This document shows positions 54,517 through 63,708 of a stretch of DNA of 64,000 nucleotides, one piece after another. Origin of the DNA: Alphaproteobacteria bacterium (GTDB taxonomy: Bacteria > Myxococcota_A > UBA796 > GCA-2862545); contig JACKEO010000003.1 of assembly GCA_020632955.1 (NCBI GenBank), forward strand, positions 124,001 through 188,000, in the 5' to 3' direction. A model generated the notes under the pieces. The model searched no databases. It was not told the origin of the DNA and saw only the letters and a list, made by a program, of their open reading frames with translations. The translations under genes and the position numbers were made by a program. The stretch's first letter is position 1, and each line of letters begins with the position of its first letter.

Positions 54517-55889
54517 TCCAGGTAGCCGAGCTCCTCCAGGGCAGCGCGCTCGGCGTCGGTCAGGTCGTCCACGGTGCGGCCCGCACCCAGCTCCACGCCC
54601 CGCTGGGCGAGCACGGCCAGCTCGGCCATGCCCGCGTCGCGGCAGGCCTGGGCCGTGGCGGGATCGTCCACCGCCGCCAGCTCGTGGGGGTCGGTGAGGT
54701 GGTCGTAGAGGCGGGTGGGGATGTCCTCGCCGAAGTGGCAGGCCCAGCGGGGGCCGGTGCGGGCGTAGCGCAGCCGGCGTCCGAGCATCTCCTGGCGCTC
54801 CGAGGTCTGGCTGAGGACGGGGCGCTCCTGGAAGCCGGGAGCCAGGACGTCGGCGCCGGAGACCTGCGCGAGGAAGTCGGCCTCGCCGGGCAGGTCCACC
54901 AGGCCCAGCACGATGGGCAGCACGTCGGCGGCCGCCGTCACCGTGGGCACGCGGCGTGGCGCGAGCCCCGGGGCCAGCACCAGCAGGGGGGCGTGGAGGT
55001 GCTCCGTCCACACCTGCCCGTGCCCGGGCTCGCCGTGCTGGTTCAGGCCCTCGCCGTGGTCGCCCGCCACCACCAGCACCCGGGCGCGCGTGCCGCGGGC
55101 CTCGTCGAGGGCGTCGAGCAGCTGCCCCAGGTACCCGTCCATCGTGCGGATCTCGCCGTCGTAGCCGTCGACGGCCTGCTGCAGGTCCACCCGCTCGCCG
55201 GTGGGGCGGTAGGCCACCTTGTCGGGGGCCCGGGCGTCGAGCCAGGCGTCGAGCGCGGGCTCGGGCGTGCCGCCGAAGCGGGCGGGCGCGTCCTCGGGGG
55301 GCGCGTAGGGGTTGTGGGGGTCGTAGTAGTGGACCCACAGGAAGATCGGCCGGTCGGAGGGAGCTTGCGCGAGCCACCCCAGCGCGCGGTTCGTGGTGAT
55401 GCGGGCCGGGCGCTCCGTGCCTCGCGGCTGCGACCAGGAGCGGAAGCCCCGCGCGATGCCGGTGGCGCGCGACAGTGGCATCGCGCTCACCACGCCGGCG
55501 GTGTCGTAGCCGAGCCCCGCCAGCCAGCTCGTGAAGGTGCGCAGGCCGGGGGAGGGGACGAAGCGCCGGCCGCCGTGCTCCACGTTCGCGAGCACCCCGT
55601 GCTCGGCGGGCCAGGTGCCCGTGAGCAGCGAGGTGTGCGTGGGCAGCGTGGTGGCCATGGGCACCACGAAGCGCTCGAAGAGCACGGCCCGCTCCGCCAG
55701 CGCGTCGAACACCGGGGAGGTGTCGCGCGGGTAGCCGTAGGCGCCCAGGTGGTCGGCACGGGTGGTGTCGAGGGTGACGAGCACCAGGTCCGGCATGTTG
55801 GGCGCGGCCAGGGGCGGCAGGGCGGGGCCCTCGTCGGGGGTCCCACAGGTGCAGCCGAGCAGGGCCACCAGGAGCGGGCGCAGGATCAC
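54513..55889 (-). CDS. Sulfatase-like lipoprotein 1 (Thr at nucleophile position)
   Basis: This 458-residue alkaline-phosphatase-superfamily protein has a signal peptide with lipobox LLGC and mature start CTC. VTLDTTRADHLGAYGY supplies the first metal region, TLPTHTSLLTG the nucleophile loop, and VVAGDHGEGLNQHG the second metal region. In formylglycine sulfatases the loop reads C/S-x-P-S-R. Here the first position is Thr81, which cannot be converted to formylglycine. A phosphotransferase or phosphodiesterase role, as in EptA or LtaS, is possible. The GTG start has GAGGAGG upstream. It forms a divergent pair with two paralogues. Confidence 0.82.
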   Translation of the reverse strand: MILRPLLVALLGCTCGTPDEGPALPPLAAPNMPDLVLVTLDTTRADHLGAYGYPRDTSPVFDALAERAVLFERFVVPMATTLPTHTSLLTGTWPAEHGVLANVEHGGRRFVPSPGLRTFTSWLAGLGYDTAGVVSAMPLSRATGIARGFRSWSQPRGTERPARITTNRALGWLAQAPSDRPIFLWVHYYDPHNPYAPPEDAPARFGGTPEPALDAWLDARAPDKVAYRPTGERVDLQQAVDGYDGEIRTMDGYLGQLLDALDEARGTRARVLVVAGDHGEGLNQHGEPGHGQVWTEHLHAPLLVLAPGLAPRRVPTVTAAADVLPIVLGLVDLPGEADFLAQVSGADVLAPGFQERPVLSQTSERQEMLGRRLRYARTGPRWACHFGEDIPTRLYDHLTDPHELAAVDDPATAQACRDAGMAELAVLAQRGVELGAGRTVDDLTDAERAALEELGYLE

Positions 55890-55916
55890 GGGCCTCCTCA
55901 CGACGGGTCCCGGGCT

Positions 55917-55973
55917 CCTAACGTCGTGGTCCGCGGTGGGCCGGGTGGCGGCGGGCGGCAGGCGAGGTCTATG
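55917..55973. promoter_or_regulatory. Divergent promoter region of sulfatase-like genes
   Basis: A minus-strand GTTAGGAG core (TA at 55919-55920) lies 30 bases ahead of the 55889 start. A plus-strand TCTATGACA core (TA at 55970-55971) lies 16 bases ahead of the 55987 start. Both sit in the 97-base gap between divergent paralogues. Confidence 0.4.
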
Positions 55974-55986
55974 ACAGGGGCCGGAG

Positions 55987-57573
55987 GTGACGGTGATCCG
56001 TCGGTCGCTGTGGATCGTGCTGCTCGGAGCGCTCGCCGGGTGCACCTGTGCCGGGGGCCCTGAGGTCCCGGCCACGAAGGTCGCGGGCCCCGGCGCACCC
56101 AACGTCCTGCTCGTGGTGTGGGACACGGTGCGGGCCGATCACCTCTCGGCCTACGGCTACGATCGGCCCACCTCGCCGCGGCTGGCCGCCCTCGCCGAGG
56201 AGGGGGTCCTCTACGAGCGCGCCGTGAGCCCCGGCATGTGGACCGTGCCCAGCCACGCCAGCCTCTTCACCGGCGTGCCGGTGCGCACCCACGGCACCGA
56301 CGCCCAGCACAAGTGGCTCGACCACCGCTTCACCACGCTGGCCGAGCACTTCGGCGGGCACGGCTACGACACCTGGCTGTTCTCGGCGAACCCCTACCTG
56401 TCCACGCACACCAACCTCACCCAGGGCTTCGACGAGGTGGAGCACCCGTGGTCGCCGCGGTGGAAGGCGGCGGCGCGCGAGGCCACGATGGGCAAGCTGC
56501 TGCCGGAGGACGCGTCGAACACGCTGGCGCCGCGCTGGGTGCCCACGATCTACCCGACCGGCCGGTCGAAGGACCGGGTGAAGGACGCGGGCCCGGTGGC
56601 CGCCGACGCCCTGCTCGCCTGGCTCGGCGGGCGGAGCGACACCTCCCGTCCGTGGCTCGCCACCCTCAACTACATGGAGGCCCACGTCCCGCGCGTGCCC
56701 AGCAGGGCGAGCCGCGAGGCCCTCTTCGACGCCTCCCGCATCCACCAGCAGCTCACGCTCGACCAGTCCTTCGGCAACCTGCTCGCGTACACCCTGGGCA
56801 AGCACGCCTACACGGCCGAGGAGATCGAGGTCATCGCCTCCACCTACGACGCCGCGGTGCGCGACGTGGACGCGGCCCTGGGCGTGCTGCTCGACCGCCT
56901 GGAGGGCCAGGGCCTGCTCGACGACACCATCGTGGTGGTGACGAGCGATCACGGCGAGCACCTCGGCGAGCACCACCGCATCGGCCACAAGTTCAGCGTG
57001 TACGCGCCGCTGGTGCGGGTGCCGCTGGTGGTGCGCTGGCCCAAGGGGCTCCCCCCGGCGCGCGTCGCGCAGGTGGTGTCCACGCTCGCCGTGCCCAACA
57101 CCGTGGCCGATCTGGCCGGCCTGCCGCCGCTGCCCGACGCCACGCTGGGCAGCCTGCGCGCGCTCGACGCGCAGCCCGACGAGGCCTTCAGCGAGCTGCT
57201 CCACGCCACGCCCCAGGCGCTCGAGCGGGTGGGGAAGATCCACCCCGAGCTGGACTGGGCGCCGTGGCTGCGCACCTACCAGGCGGTGGAGGTGGTCGAC
57301 GCCAAGTGCATCGAGCGCAGCGACGACGCGCGCGAGCTCTACGCGCTGCCCGACGACCCGCTGGAGACGCAGGACCTGTCGGCCACCGACCCCGAGCGCG
57401 CCGCGACGGTGTGCGGTCGCCTCGAGGCCTGGCGCGGACGGGTCCCGCCGTACGATCCCGGCCTGGCCGGGCCCGACGACAACCCCACGCTGGCCCTCGA
57501 CGCCGCCACCCGCGCGCGGCTGGAGGTGCTCGGCTACCTCGACGACAAGGCCGACCCGGAGGCCGCACCGTGA
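55987..57573 (+). CDS. Sulfatase-like lipoprotein 2 (Thr at nucleophile position)
   Basis: This 528-residue paralogue of the neighbouring genes has a signal peptide with lipobox LAGC and mature start CTCAGG. It has VVWDTVRADHLSAYGY, Thr86 in MWTVPSHASLFTG, and VVTSDHGEHLGEHHRIGHK. As in its neighbours, the Cys or Ser of formylglycine sulfatases is replaced by Thr. A long insertion (about residues 150-270) separates the catalytic halves. The GTG start lies after GGAGG. Its stop overlaps the next start as GTGA. Confidence 0.82.
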   Translation: MTVIRRSLWIVLLGALAGCTCAGGPEVPATKVAGPGAPNVLLVVWDTVRADHLSAYGYDRPTSPRLAALAEEGVLYERAVSPGMWTVPSHASLFTGVPVRTHGTDAQHKWLDHRFTTLAEHFGGHGYDTWLFSANPYLSTHTNLTQGFDEVEHPWSPRWKAAAREATMGKLLPEDASNTLAPRWVPTIYPTGRSKDRVKDAGPVAADALLAWLGGRSDTSRPWLATLNYMEAHVPRVPSRASREALFDASRIHQQLTLDQSFGNLLAYTLGKHAYTAEEIEVIASTYDAAVRDVDAALGVLLDRLEGQGLLDDTIVVVTSDHGEHLGEHHRIGHKFSVYAPLVRVPLVVRWPKGLPPARVAQVVSTLAVPNTVADLAGLPPLPDATLGSLRALDAQPDEAFSELLHATPQALERVGKIHPELDWAPWLRTYQAVEVVDAKCIERSDDARELYALPDDPLETQDLSATDPERAATVCGRLEAWRGRVPPYDPGLAGPDDNPTLALDAATRARLEVLGYLDDKADPEAAP

Positions 57574-59108
57574 TCTCCCTGCTCCTGGTGGGGCTGCTGG
57601 GCTGCACCTGCGCACCCGGGACGCCGCAGACGACGCCCGCCGCCGCCCGTCGCGCCGCGGCCCCCGAGGGCTCGCCGAACGTCCTGGTCGTGGTCTGGGA
57701 CACCGTGCGTGCCGACCGCACCAGCCTCTACGGCTACCCCAAGCCCACCACGCCCTGGACGGCCGCCTGGGCTGCGCAGCGCGCCGTGGTGCACGAGCGC
57801 GCGGTGTCGCCCGGGGTGTGGACGCTGCCCAGCCACGCCAGCCTGTTCACCGGGCTGCCGGGTCGCACCCACGGCGTGAACGCGGCCCACACGCGCCTGG
57901 ACCCGGAGTTCGTGACCTTCGCGGAGGCGCTCCGTGAGCGCGGCTACGCCACGTGGGCCTACGTGGCCAATCCGTACATGGGCAAGGACACCGGCCTGCT
58001 CGACGGCTTCGCGGTGGTGGAGCGCCCGTGGTCGAAGCGCTGGCTCCCCGACGTGCGGGCCCACATCGCGTCGAAGCTGCTGCTCGACGACGCCAGCACG
58101 CCGCTGTCTCCCCGGTGGGAGGGCCAGCCCGCCACCAGCCGCTACCTCGTGAAGGAGTCGGGGCCCGTGGCCGCGGCCGCGCTCGACGCCTGGCTGGACC
58201 GCCGTCGCCGCGGCGACGCTCCCTGGTTCGCCTTCGTCAACCTCATGGAGGCGCACCTGCCGCGCATCCCGTCGGCGGCCGCGCGTCTGGCCGTGATGTC
58301 GCCGGGCGCGCAGGAGCTGGCCAAGCACATCCCCCAGACGATGGATGCCTTCCACGACCACATGGCGGGCGTCGAGACCTACGACGAGCTGGAGCTCGAC
58401 GCGATCTCGCAGCTCTACGACGCCACGCTGCTGGATCTGGACGCGGCCTTCCGCGCGCTGGTGGAGGTGCTCGAGCGCCGCGAGCTGCTCGAGGACACGG
58501 TGATCGTGCTCACCTCCGACCACGGGGAGCAGGTGGGGGAGCGCGGCCTGCTGCTCCACAAGTACGCCATCCACCAGGAGCTCACGCGCGTGCCGCTCGT
58601 CGTGTCGTGGAAGGGGCACCTCGAGGCCGGACGGAGCGCGGACCGGGTCTCGGTGGCCGATGCCCTGGTGGACGTGGCCCGGATGGCGGAGCTCCCGCTC
58701 ACCGAGGCGATGGAGGCACAGCTCGCGTCCCGCACGGCGCCGCTCGGGCCCGACGCCGCCGTCAGCGAGTTCAACGCGGTGGCGCCCATGGCCCTCGACC
58801 GGCTGGTGGCGCGGCACCCCACGGTGGACCTGTCGCGCTTCCACGTCACCTGGCAGGCCCTGGAGGAGGGGGACCTCAAGGTCGTCGAGGGCTCCGACGG
58901 TGACGTCCAGCTCTACGACCTCGCCCGCGATCCACGCGAGCTGCGCGACCTCGCCGACGGCGAGCCTGAGCGGGTGGCGGCGCTGCAGGCCGACCTCGCC
59001 CGCTGGCGCGAGGGCACGCCGGAGCACGCCGCGCCCACCGAGCCGGATCCCGGCGTCCAGGATGCCGAGCTGCGCGAGGGCCTGGAGGCGTTGGGCTACC
59101 ACCAGTAG
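57570..59108 (+). CDS. Sulfatase-like lipoprotein 3 (Thr at nucleophile position)
   Basis: This 512-residue paralogue is translationally coupled to the previous gene. It has lipobox LLGC with mature start CTCAPG, VVWDTVRADRTSLYGY, Thr85 in VWTLPSHASLFTG, and VLTSDHGEQVGERGLLLHK. It resembles protein 2 more than protein 1 (shared WDTVRAD, SHASLFTG and NPYMGKDTG/NPYLSTHTN regions), which suggests a tandem duplication. The substrate is unknown. An envelope or surface glycoconjugate or lipid is likely because the protein should be membrane-tethered. Confidence 0.82.
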   Translation: MISLLLVGLLGCTCAPGTPQTTPAAARRAAAPEGSPNVLVVVWDTVRADRTSLYGYPKPTTPWTAAWAAQRAVVHERAVSPGVWTLPSHASLFTGLPGRTHGVNAAHTRLDPEFVTFAEALRERGYATWAYVANPYMGKDTGLLDGFAVVERPWSKRWLPDVRAHIASKLLLDDASTPLSPRWEGQPATSRYLVKESGPVAAAALDAWLDRRRRGDAPWFAFVNLMEAHLPRIPSAAARLAVMSPGAQELAKHIPQTMDAFHDHMAGVETYDELELDAISQLYDATLLDLDAAFRALVEVLERRELLEDTVIVLTSDHGEQVGERGLLLHKYAIHQELTRVPLVVSWKGHLEAGRSADRVSVADALVDVARMAELPLTEAMEAQLASRTAPLGPDAAVSEFNAVAPMALDRLVARHPTVDLSRFHVTWQALEEGDLKVVEGSDGDVQLYDLARDPRELRDLADGEPERVAALQADLARWREGTPEHAAPTEPDPGVQDAELREGLEALGYHQ

Positions 59109-59118
59109 CCGGGAGGCC

Positions 59119-59952
59119 TCAGCCGCCGGTCCACCACACCCAGGCCACCAGCGGGGTCGCTGCGGCAGCACAGGCGAGGCCGAAGGCGATCCAGAGCGGG
59201 AGCAGGAGGCGGCGCAGGCGGGACGCGACCGAGGTCACGCCGGATCCGGCCTGGACGAGCGCGGAGGCCAGCGAGGCGAGCCGACTCCGCACCTCCGCGT
59301 CGGGAGGTGGTGCCGTGCCCTCCAGGGTGGCCGCGGCGTCCTCGAGGACCGGCGGCACGACGGACGACCGCGACCGCGCCCGAGGGTGCTCCAGCGTGTC
59401 GGCCATGCTCCGCACCCCCCGGCCCACCAGCGCGCGCAGGATCCAGCCCGCGGGCCGGCCCCACCTGCCGAGCTGCCGCTGTGCTGCGCCCACGACGAGG
59501 GGGGCGACCACCTGCTCCCAGGAGGAGCGCACGAGCGCGCCGGCGCCCGGGACCGGCACCGCGCCCGAGCGCAGGTCGTCGAGGTCCCCCAGCATCAGGA
59601 TGGTGACGCGGAGCAGCTCGGTGAGCAGCTCCTGCGCGCGACCGAGCTCCGCGTGGGCGAGGCGGAGCAGGGCGGCGGTGGCGCCCAGCACCAGGCCCAC
59701 GGCCAGCCCGTACGCGGCCGCGACGGCCCATGCCCACCAGGGGGCCCCCACGCCCACGGTGCAGGCGACCACGGTGAGCTGCACGGCGAGCACGACACCC
59801 GCGAGCGTCGTCGCGAGCTCGGCCAGGCGCCCCGGGAGCGAGAGCACCGCGGCGATGCGGTCGCCGAGGGCCTCGGTGCGGTACCGCGACAGGTCCGGCG
59901 CCACGCCGGATCCGTCGTCGTCGGCTCCAGGGGTGTGTCGTGCAGGTTGCAT
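59119..59952 (-). CDS. Hypothetical membrane protein
   Basis: This roughly 277-residue protein has two adjacent hydrophobic helices near the N-terminus (about residues 50-105, VVLAVQLTVVACTVGVGAP and AVAAAYGLAVGLVLGATAALL) and one at the C-terminus (IAFGLACAAAATPLVAWVWW). A basic, Arg-rich helical region lies between. I recognise no family. The ATG at 59952 is chosen over one 27 codons earlier whose extra residues are low-complexity. Neither start has a clear ribosome site. Confidence 0.55.
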   Translation of the reverse strand: MQPARHTPGADDDGSGVAPDLSRYRTEALGDRIAAVLSLPGRLAELATTLAGVVLAVQLTVVACTVGVGAPWWAWAVAAAYGLAVGLVLGATAALLRLAHAELGRAQELLTELLRVTILMLGDLDDLRSGAVPVPGAGALVRSSWEQVVAPLVVGAAQRQLGRWGRPAGWILRALVGRGVRSMADTLEHPRARSRSSVVPPVLEDAAATLEGTAPPPDAEVRSRLASLASALVQAGSGVTSVASRLRRLLLPLWIAFGLACAAAATPLVAWVWWTGG

Positions 59953-60200
59953 GCAGAACCGAAAGCAAAGGTAGAGCCGATAGTGGAGGGTACCCGGTCC
60001 ATCGGGCGGTGCCCTCGGTCGCTTGCCCTGCAACTTTAGGCGAATCGCGCAAGGACGAGGTAAAGTACGGGTCGAGTCCGACCTTCCGGATCGGCGGGTC
60101 TGGCCTGCGCTTCGGCGAGGCCCAGGCAGCGCGCGGGAAGGAGGTCGGGCGGGACGGGCGCTGGGGTGCCCGTCCAGAGCACGCCATCGGGAGTCTGGGG

Positions 60201-63200
60201 ATGTCGCAGCAAGCTGCTCGGGGCCGAGTGTCGTTCGTGTCGCACCTGGTGCGGGGCGGGAGCACGGTCCTCCTGCTCGCCTGCGCGCCGGCGATCGATC
60301 CCGGCGCCCAGGTCGTCGACACGAGCGCCGCCGACGCCTCGGAGCTCGCCCCCGAGATCGGCCAGGTCACGCTGCTGCGCGGCGGCGATCGCTGGAAGTG
60401 GAAGGACGGCGGGGACTGTGGCGATGGCTGGGGCTGGGACCACGACGACACCTGCCGCGACGACGATCGGCACGACCGTGACGACGAGTGCGACGACGAC
60501 CACGGGCACCACGACGACGAGTGCGACGACGACGACCACGGGCACGACGACGACGAGTGCGACGACGACCACGGCCATCACGACGACGAGTGCGACGACG
60601 ATGACGACCACGGTCATCACGATGACGAGTGTGACGAGGAGGAGGAGTACGGCTGCACCTACACGCAGGGCTGGTGGAAGACCCACCACGCCGGCGCCAG
60701 CCAGCCCCACAAGCGCATCCCGTGGCCGCTCCCCGAAGACGCCGAGCTGTGCGGCCACACCTGGCTCGAGCTCCTCCAGACCCCTCCCCGGGGCGATGCC
60801 TGGCTGATCCTGGTGCACCAGTGGATCGCGGCCACCCTCAACGCGGAGTCGGCCTCCGTGCCGGCCGACGTGGCCGACGCGCTGGCCGTGGCGGCCGCGC
60901 TGCTCGAGGACTGCTCGATCGACCGGCGAGACCGCAGCCTCGCCACCGATCTCGCCGACCTGCTCGACGACTACAACAACGGCCGCACCGGTCCAGGTCA
61001 CTGTGACGACGATGGCGGGGACAGTGGCGACTCTGGCGACAGTGGCGACTCTGGCGACAGCGGTGACTCCGGGGACAGCGGTGACTCCGGGGACAGCGGT
61101 GACTCTGGCGACAGCGGCGACTCGGGCGACTCTGGCGACTCCGACTCTGGCGACTCTGGCGACAGCGGCGACTCTGGCGACAGCGGCGACTCTGGCGACA
61201 GCGGCGACTCGGCGACAGCGGGCGACTCGGGCGACAGCGGCGACTCCGGCGACAGCGGTGACGGCGACTCTGGCGACAGCGGCGACTCTGGCGACAGCGG
61301 TGACTCTGGCGACAGCGGCGACTCTGGCGACAGCGGCGACTCGGGTGACAGCGGCGACTCCGGCGACAGGGTGACAGCGGCGACTCTGGCGACAGCGGCG
61401 ACTCCGGCGACTCGGCGACCTCCGCGACAGCGGCGACCCGGTGACTCGGGCGACAGCGGCGACTCCGGCGACTCGGTGACTCCGGCGACAGCGGCGACTC
61501 CGGCGACTCCGGCGACTCCGGCGACTCCGGCGACTCCGGCGACAGCGGCGACTCCGGCGACTCTGGCGACTCCGGCGACTCCGGCGACAGCGGCGACTCC
61601 GGCGACTCCGGCGACAGCGGCGACTCCGGTGACTCTGGCGACAGCGGCGACTCTGGCGACAGCGGCGACTCTGGCGACAGCGGCGACTCCGGCGACTCGG
61701 GTGATTCCGGCGACTCGGGTGACTCTGGCGACAGCGGCGACAGGGCGACTCCGGCGACTCGGGCGACTCCGGCGACTCCGGCGACTCGGGTGACTCCGGC
61801 GACAGCGGCGACTCCGGCGACTCCGGTGACAGCGGCGACAGCGGTGACTCTGGCGACAGCGGCGACTCCGGGCGACAGCGGCGACTCCGGGTGACAGCGG
61901 CGACTCGGGTGACAGCGGCGACAGCGGTGACTCCGGCGACAGCGGTGACTCCGGCGACGGCGACGGTGACTCCGGCGACAGCGGCGACTCCGGCGACAGC
62001 GGCGACTCGACAGGTGACTCCGGCGACTCAGGTGACTCTGGCGACAGCGGCGACTCCGGGCGACAGCGGCGACTCCGGGACTCCGGCGACTCGGTGACTC
62101 CGGCGACTCGGGTGACTCCGGCGACAGCGGTGACTCCGGCGACTCGGGTGACTCCGGCGACAGCGGTGACTCCGGCGACAGCGGCGACTCGGGGACAGCG
62201 GCGACTCAGGGCGACTCTGGCGACTCGGTGACTCCGGCGACAGCGGTGACTCTGGCGACAGCGGCGACTCCGGCGACAGCGGTGACTCCGGCGACAGCGG
62301 CGACTCGGGTGACTCCGGCGACAGCGGTGACTCGGGCGACAGCGGCGACTCTGGCGACAGCGGCGACTCTGGCGACAGCGGCGACTCCGGCGACAGCGGC
62401 GACTCCGGCGACAGCGGCGACTCGGGTGATTCCGGCGACTCGGGTGACTCCGGCGACTCGGGTGACTCCGGCGACTCGGGTGACTCTGGCGACAGCGGCG
62501 ACTCCGGCGACTCCGGCGACTCGGGTGACTCCGGCGACAGCGGTGACTCCGGCGACTCTGGCGACAGCGGTGACTCCGGCGACTCGGGTGACTCCGGCGA
62601 CTCGGGTGACTCCGGCGACAGCGGTGACTCCGGCGACGACTGCGGGCCGCTCGGCGATGCCGACGGCGACGGCGTCTGCGATCCGGACGACCTCTGCGAG
62701 GGCGACGACGCGCTGGGCGACAGCGACGGCGACGGGATCTGCGACGACCTCGACGTGTGCGAGGGCGACGACGCGCTGGGCGACAGCGACGGCGACGGGA
62801 TCTGCGACGACCTCGACGTGTGCGAGGGCGACGACGCGCTGGGCGACAGCGACGGCGACGGCGTCTGCGACGACCTCGATCCCTGCCCCGACGACCCCCT
62901 GGACGACCAGGACGGCGACGGTGACTGCGACGACCCTGCGCCCTGCGTGCTCGAGGGCGGTGTCGACAGCGACGGCGACGGCGTCTGCGACCCCGAGGAC
63001 GTCTGCTTCGGCGACGACAGCACGGGCGACAGCGACGGCGACGGCCTCTGCGACGACGTCGAGGAGGACATCGGCACCGATCCCTTCGACGCCGACACCG
63101 ATGACGACGGCCTGACCGACCGGGTGGAGCACCTCGGCGAGGGGCCGCTGGCGGCCATCGGTCCCACCGACCCGCTCGACGTCGACAGCGACGGCGACGG

Positions 63201-63708
63201 CGTGCAGGACGGCACCGAGGTGGGCCTGACCCGCGGTCATCCCACCGACACCGATCCCGCCGTGTTCATCCCGGATGCCGACCCCGGGTCGGTCACGGAT
63301 CCGCTCGACGCCGACACCGACGACGACTTCCTCTCCGATGGCGAGGAGGACGTGAACGGCGACGGTGCGCGCCAGCCCACCGAGACCGATCCCCTCGACC
63401 CCGACACCGACGACGACGGCTGCACCGACGGCGAGGAGGTCCTGGTGCTCGGGACGGACCCGCTGGATCCCGACACCGACGGCGACGGCCTCTTCGACTG
63501 CGAGGAGCTCGATCTCGGGACGGATCCGCTGGACCCCGACACCGACGGCGACGGCCTGTCGGACGGGCTCGAGGTGGAGCTCGGCCTGGATCCGCTGCAG
63601 CCCGGGGTGAACCAGGGTGGCGGGTGCGCCCAGCGCCGTGGCCCGTCCTCGCTCGGGTGGGGGCTGCTCGCCCTGGTCGGTCTGCTCGTGGGCAGCCGTC
63701 GTCGGAGG
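60201..63708 (+). CDS. Giant SGD-repeat lipoprotein with metal-binding-like regions and MYXO-CTERM-like tail; frame disrupted
   Basis: The chain starts with a signal peptide and lipobox LLAC. A region of five DDEC...HGHHD repeats follows (60480-60640), then a small domain opening YGCTYTQGWWKTHH (60650-61010). Next is about 1.6 kb coding Ser-Gly-Asp triplets. Thrombospondin type 3/EF-like repeats come after that (GDSDGDGICDDLDVCEGDD, DPDTDGDGLSDG). A MYXO-CTERM-like tail closes it: GGGCAQRR, a hydrophobic helix and GSRRRR. The first part is in the frame of position 60201. The last part (from about 62580) is one base later in phase. At least six indels occur in the repeat, mostly in G runs, so assembly error is likely. 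No stop codon separates it from the next gene, so the end is uncertain. Confidence 0.72.
61020..62634 (+). repeat. Ser-Gly-Asp coding tandem repeat tract
   Basis: The DNA is made almost wholly of 9-base units such as GGCGACTCC, GGCGACAGC and GGTGACTCT, which read Gly-Asp-Ser. The same DNA reads Ala-Thr-Pro-type or Arg-Leu-Arg-type repeats in the other forward frames. Phase breaks are visible near 61211/61221 (compensating), 61370, 61410-61440, 61475, 61743, 61868, 62060 and 62190. It is a coding repeat, not a CRISPR array, because there are no unique spacers. Confidence 0.9.

Noticed and set aside
54513..59108. Formylglycine-dependent sulfatases
   Set aside because: The residue to be converted is Thr in all three proteins, and no maturase gene is near.
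61020..62634. CRISPR-like direct repeats
   Set aside because: The unit is 9 bases and coding, and no unique spacers separate copies.
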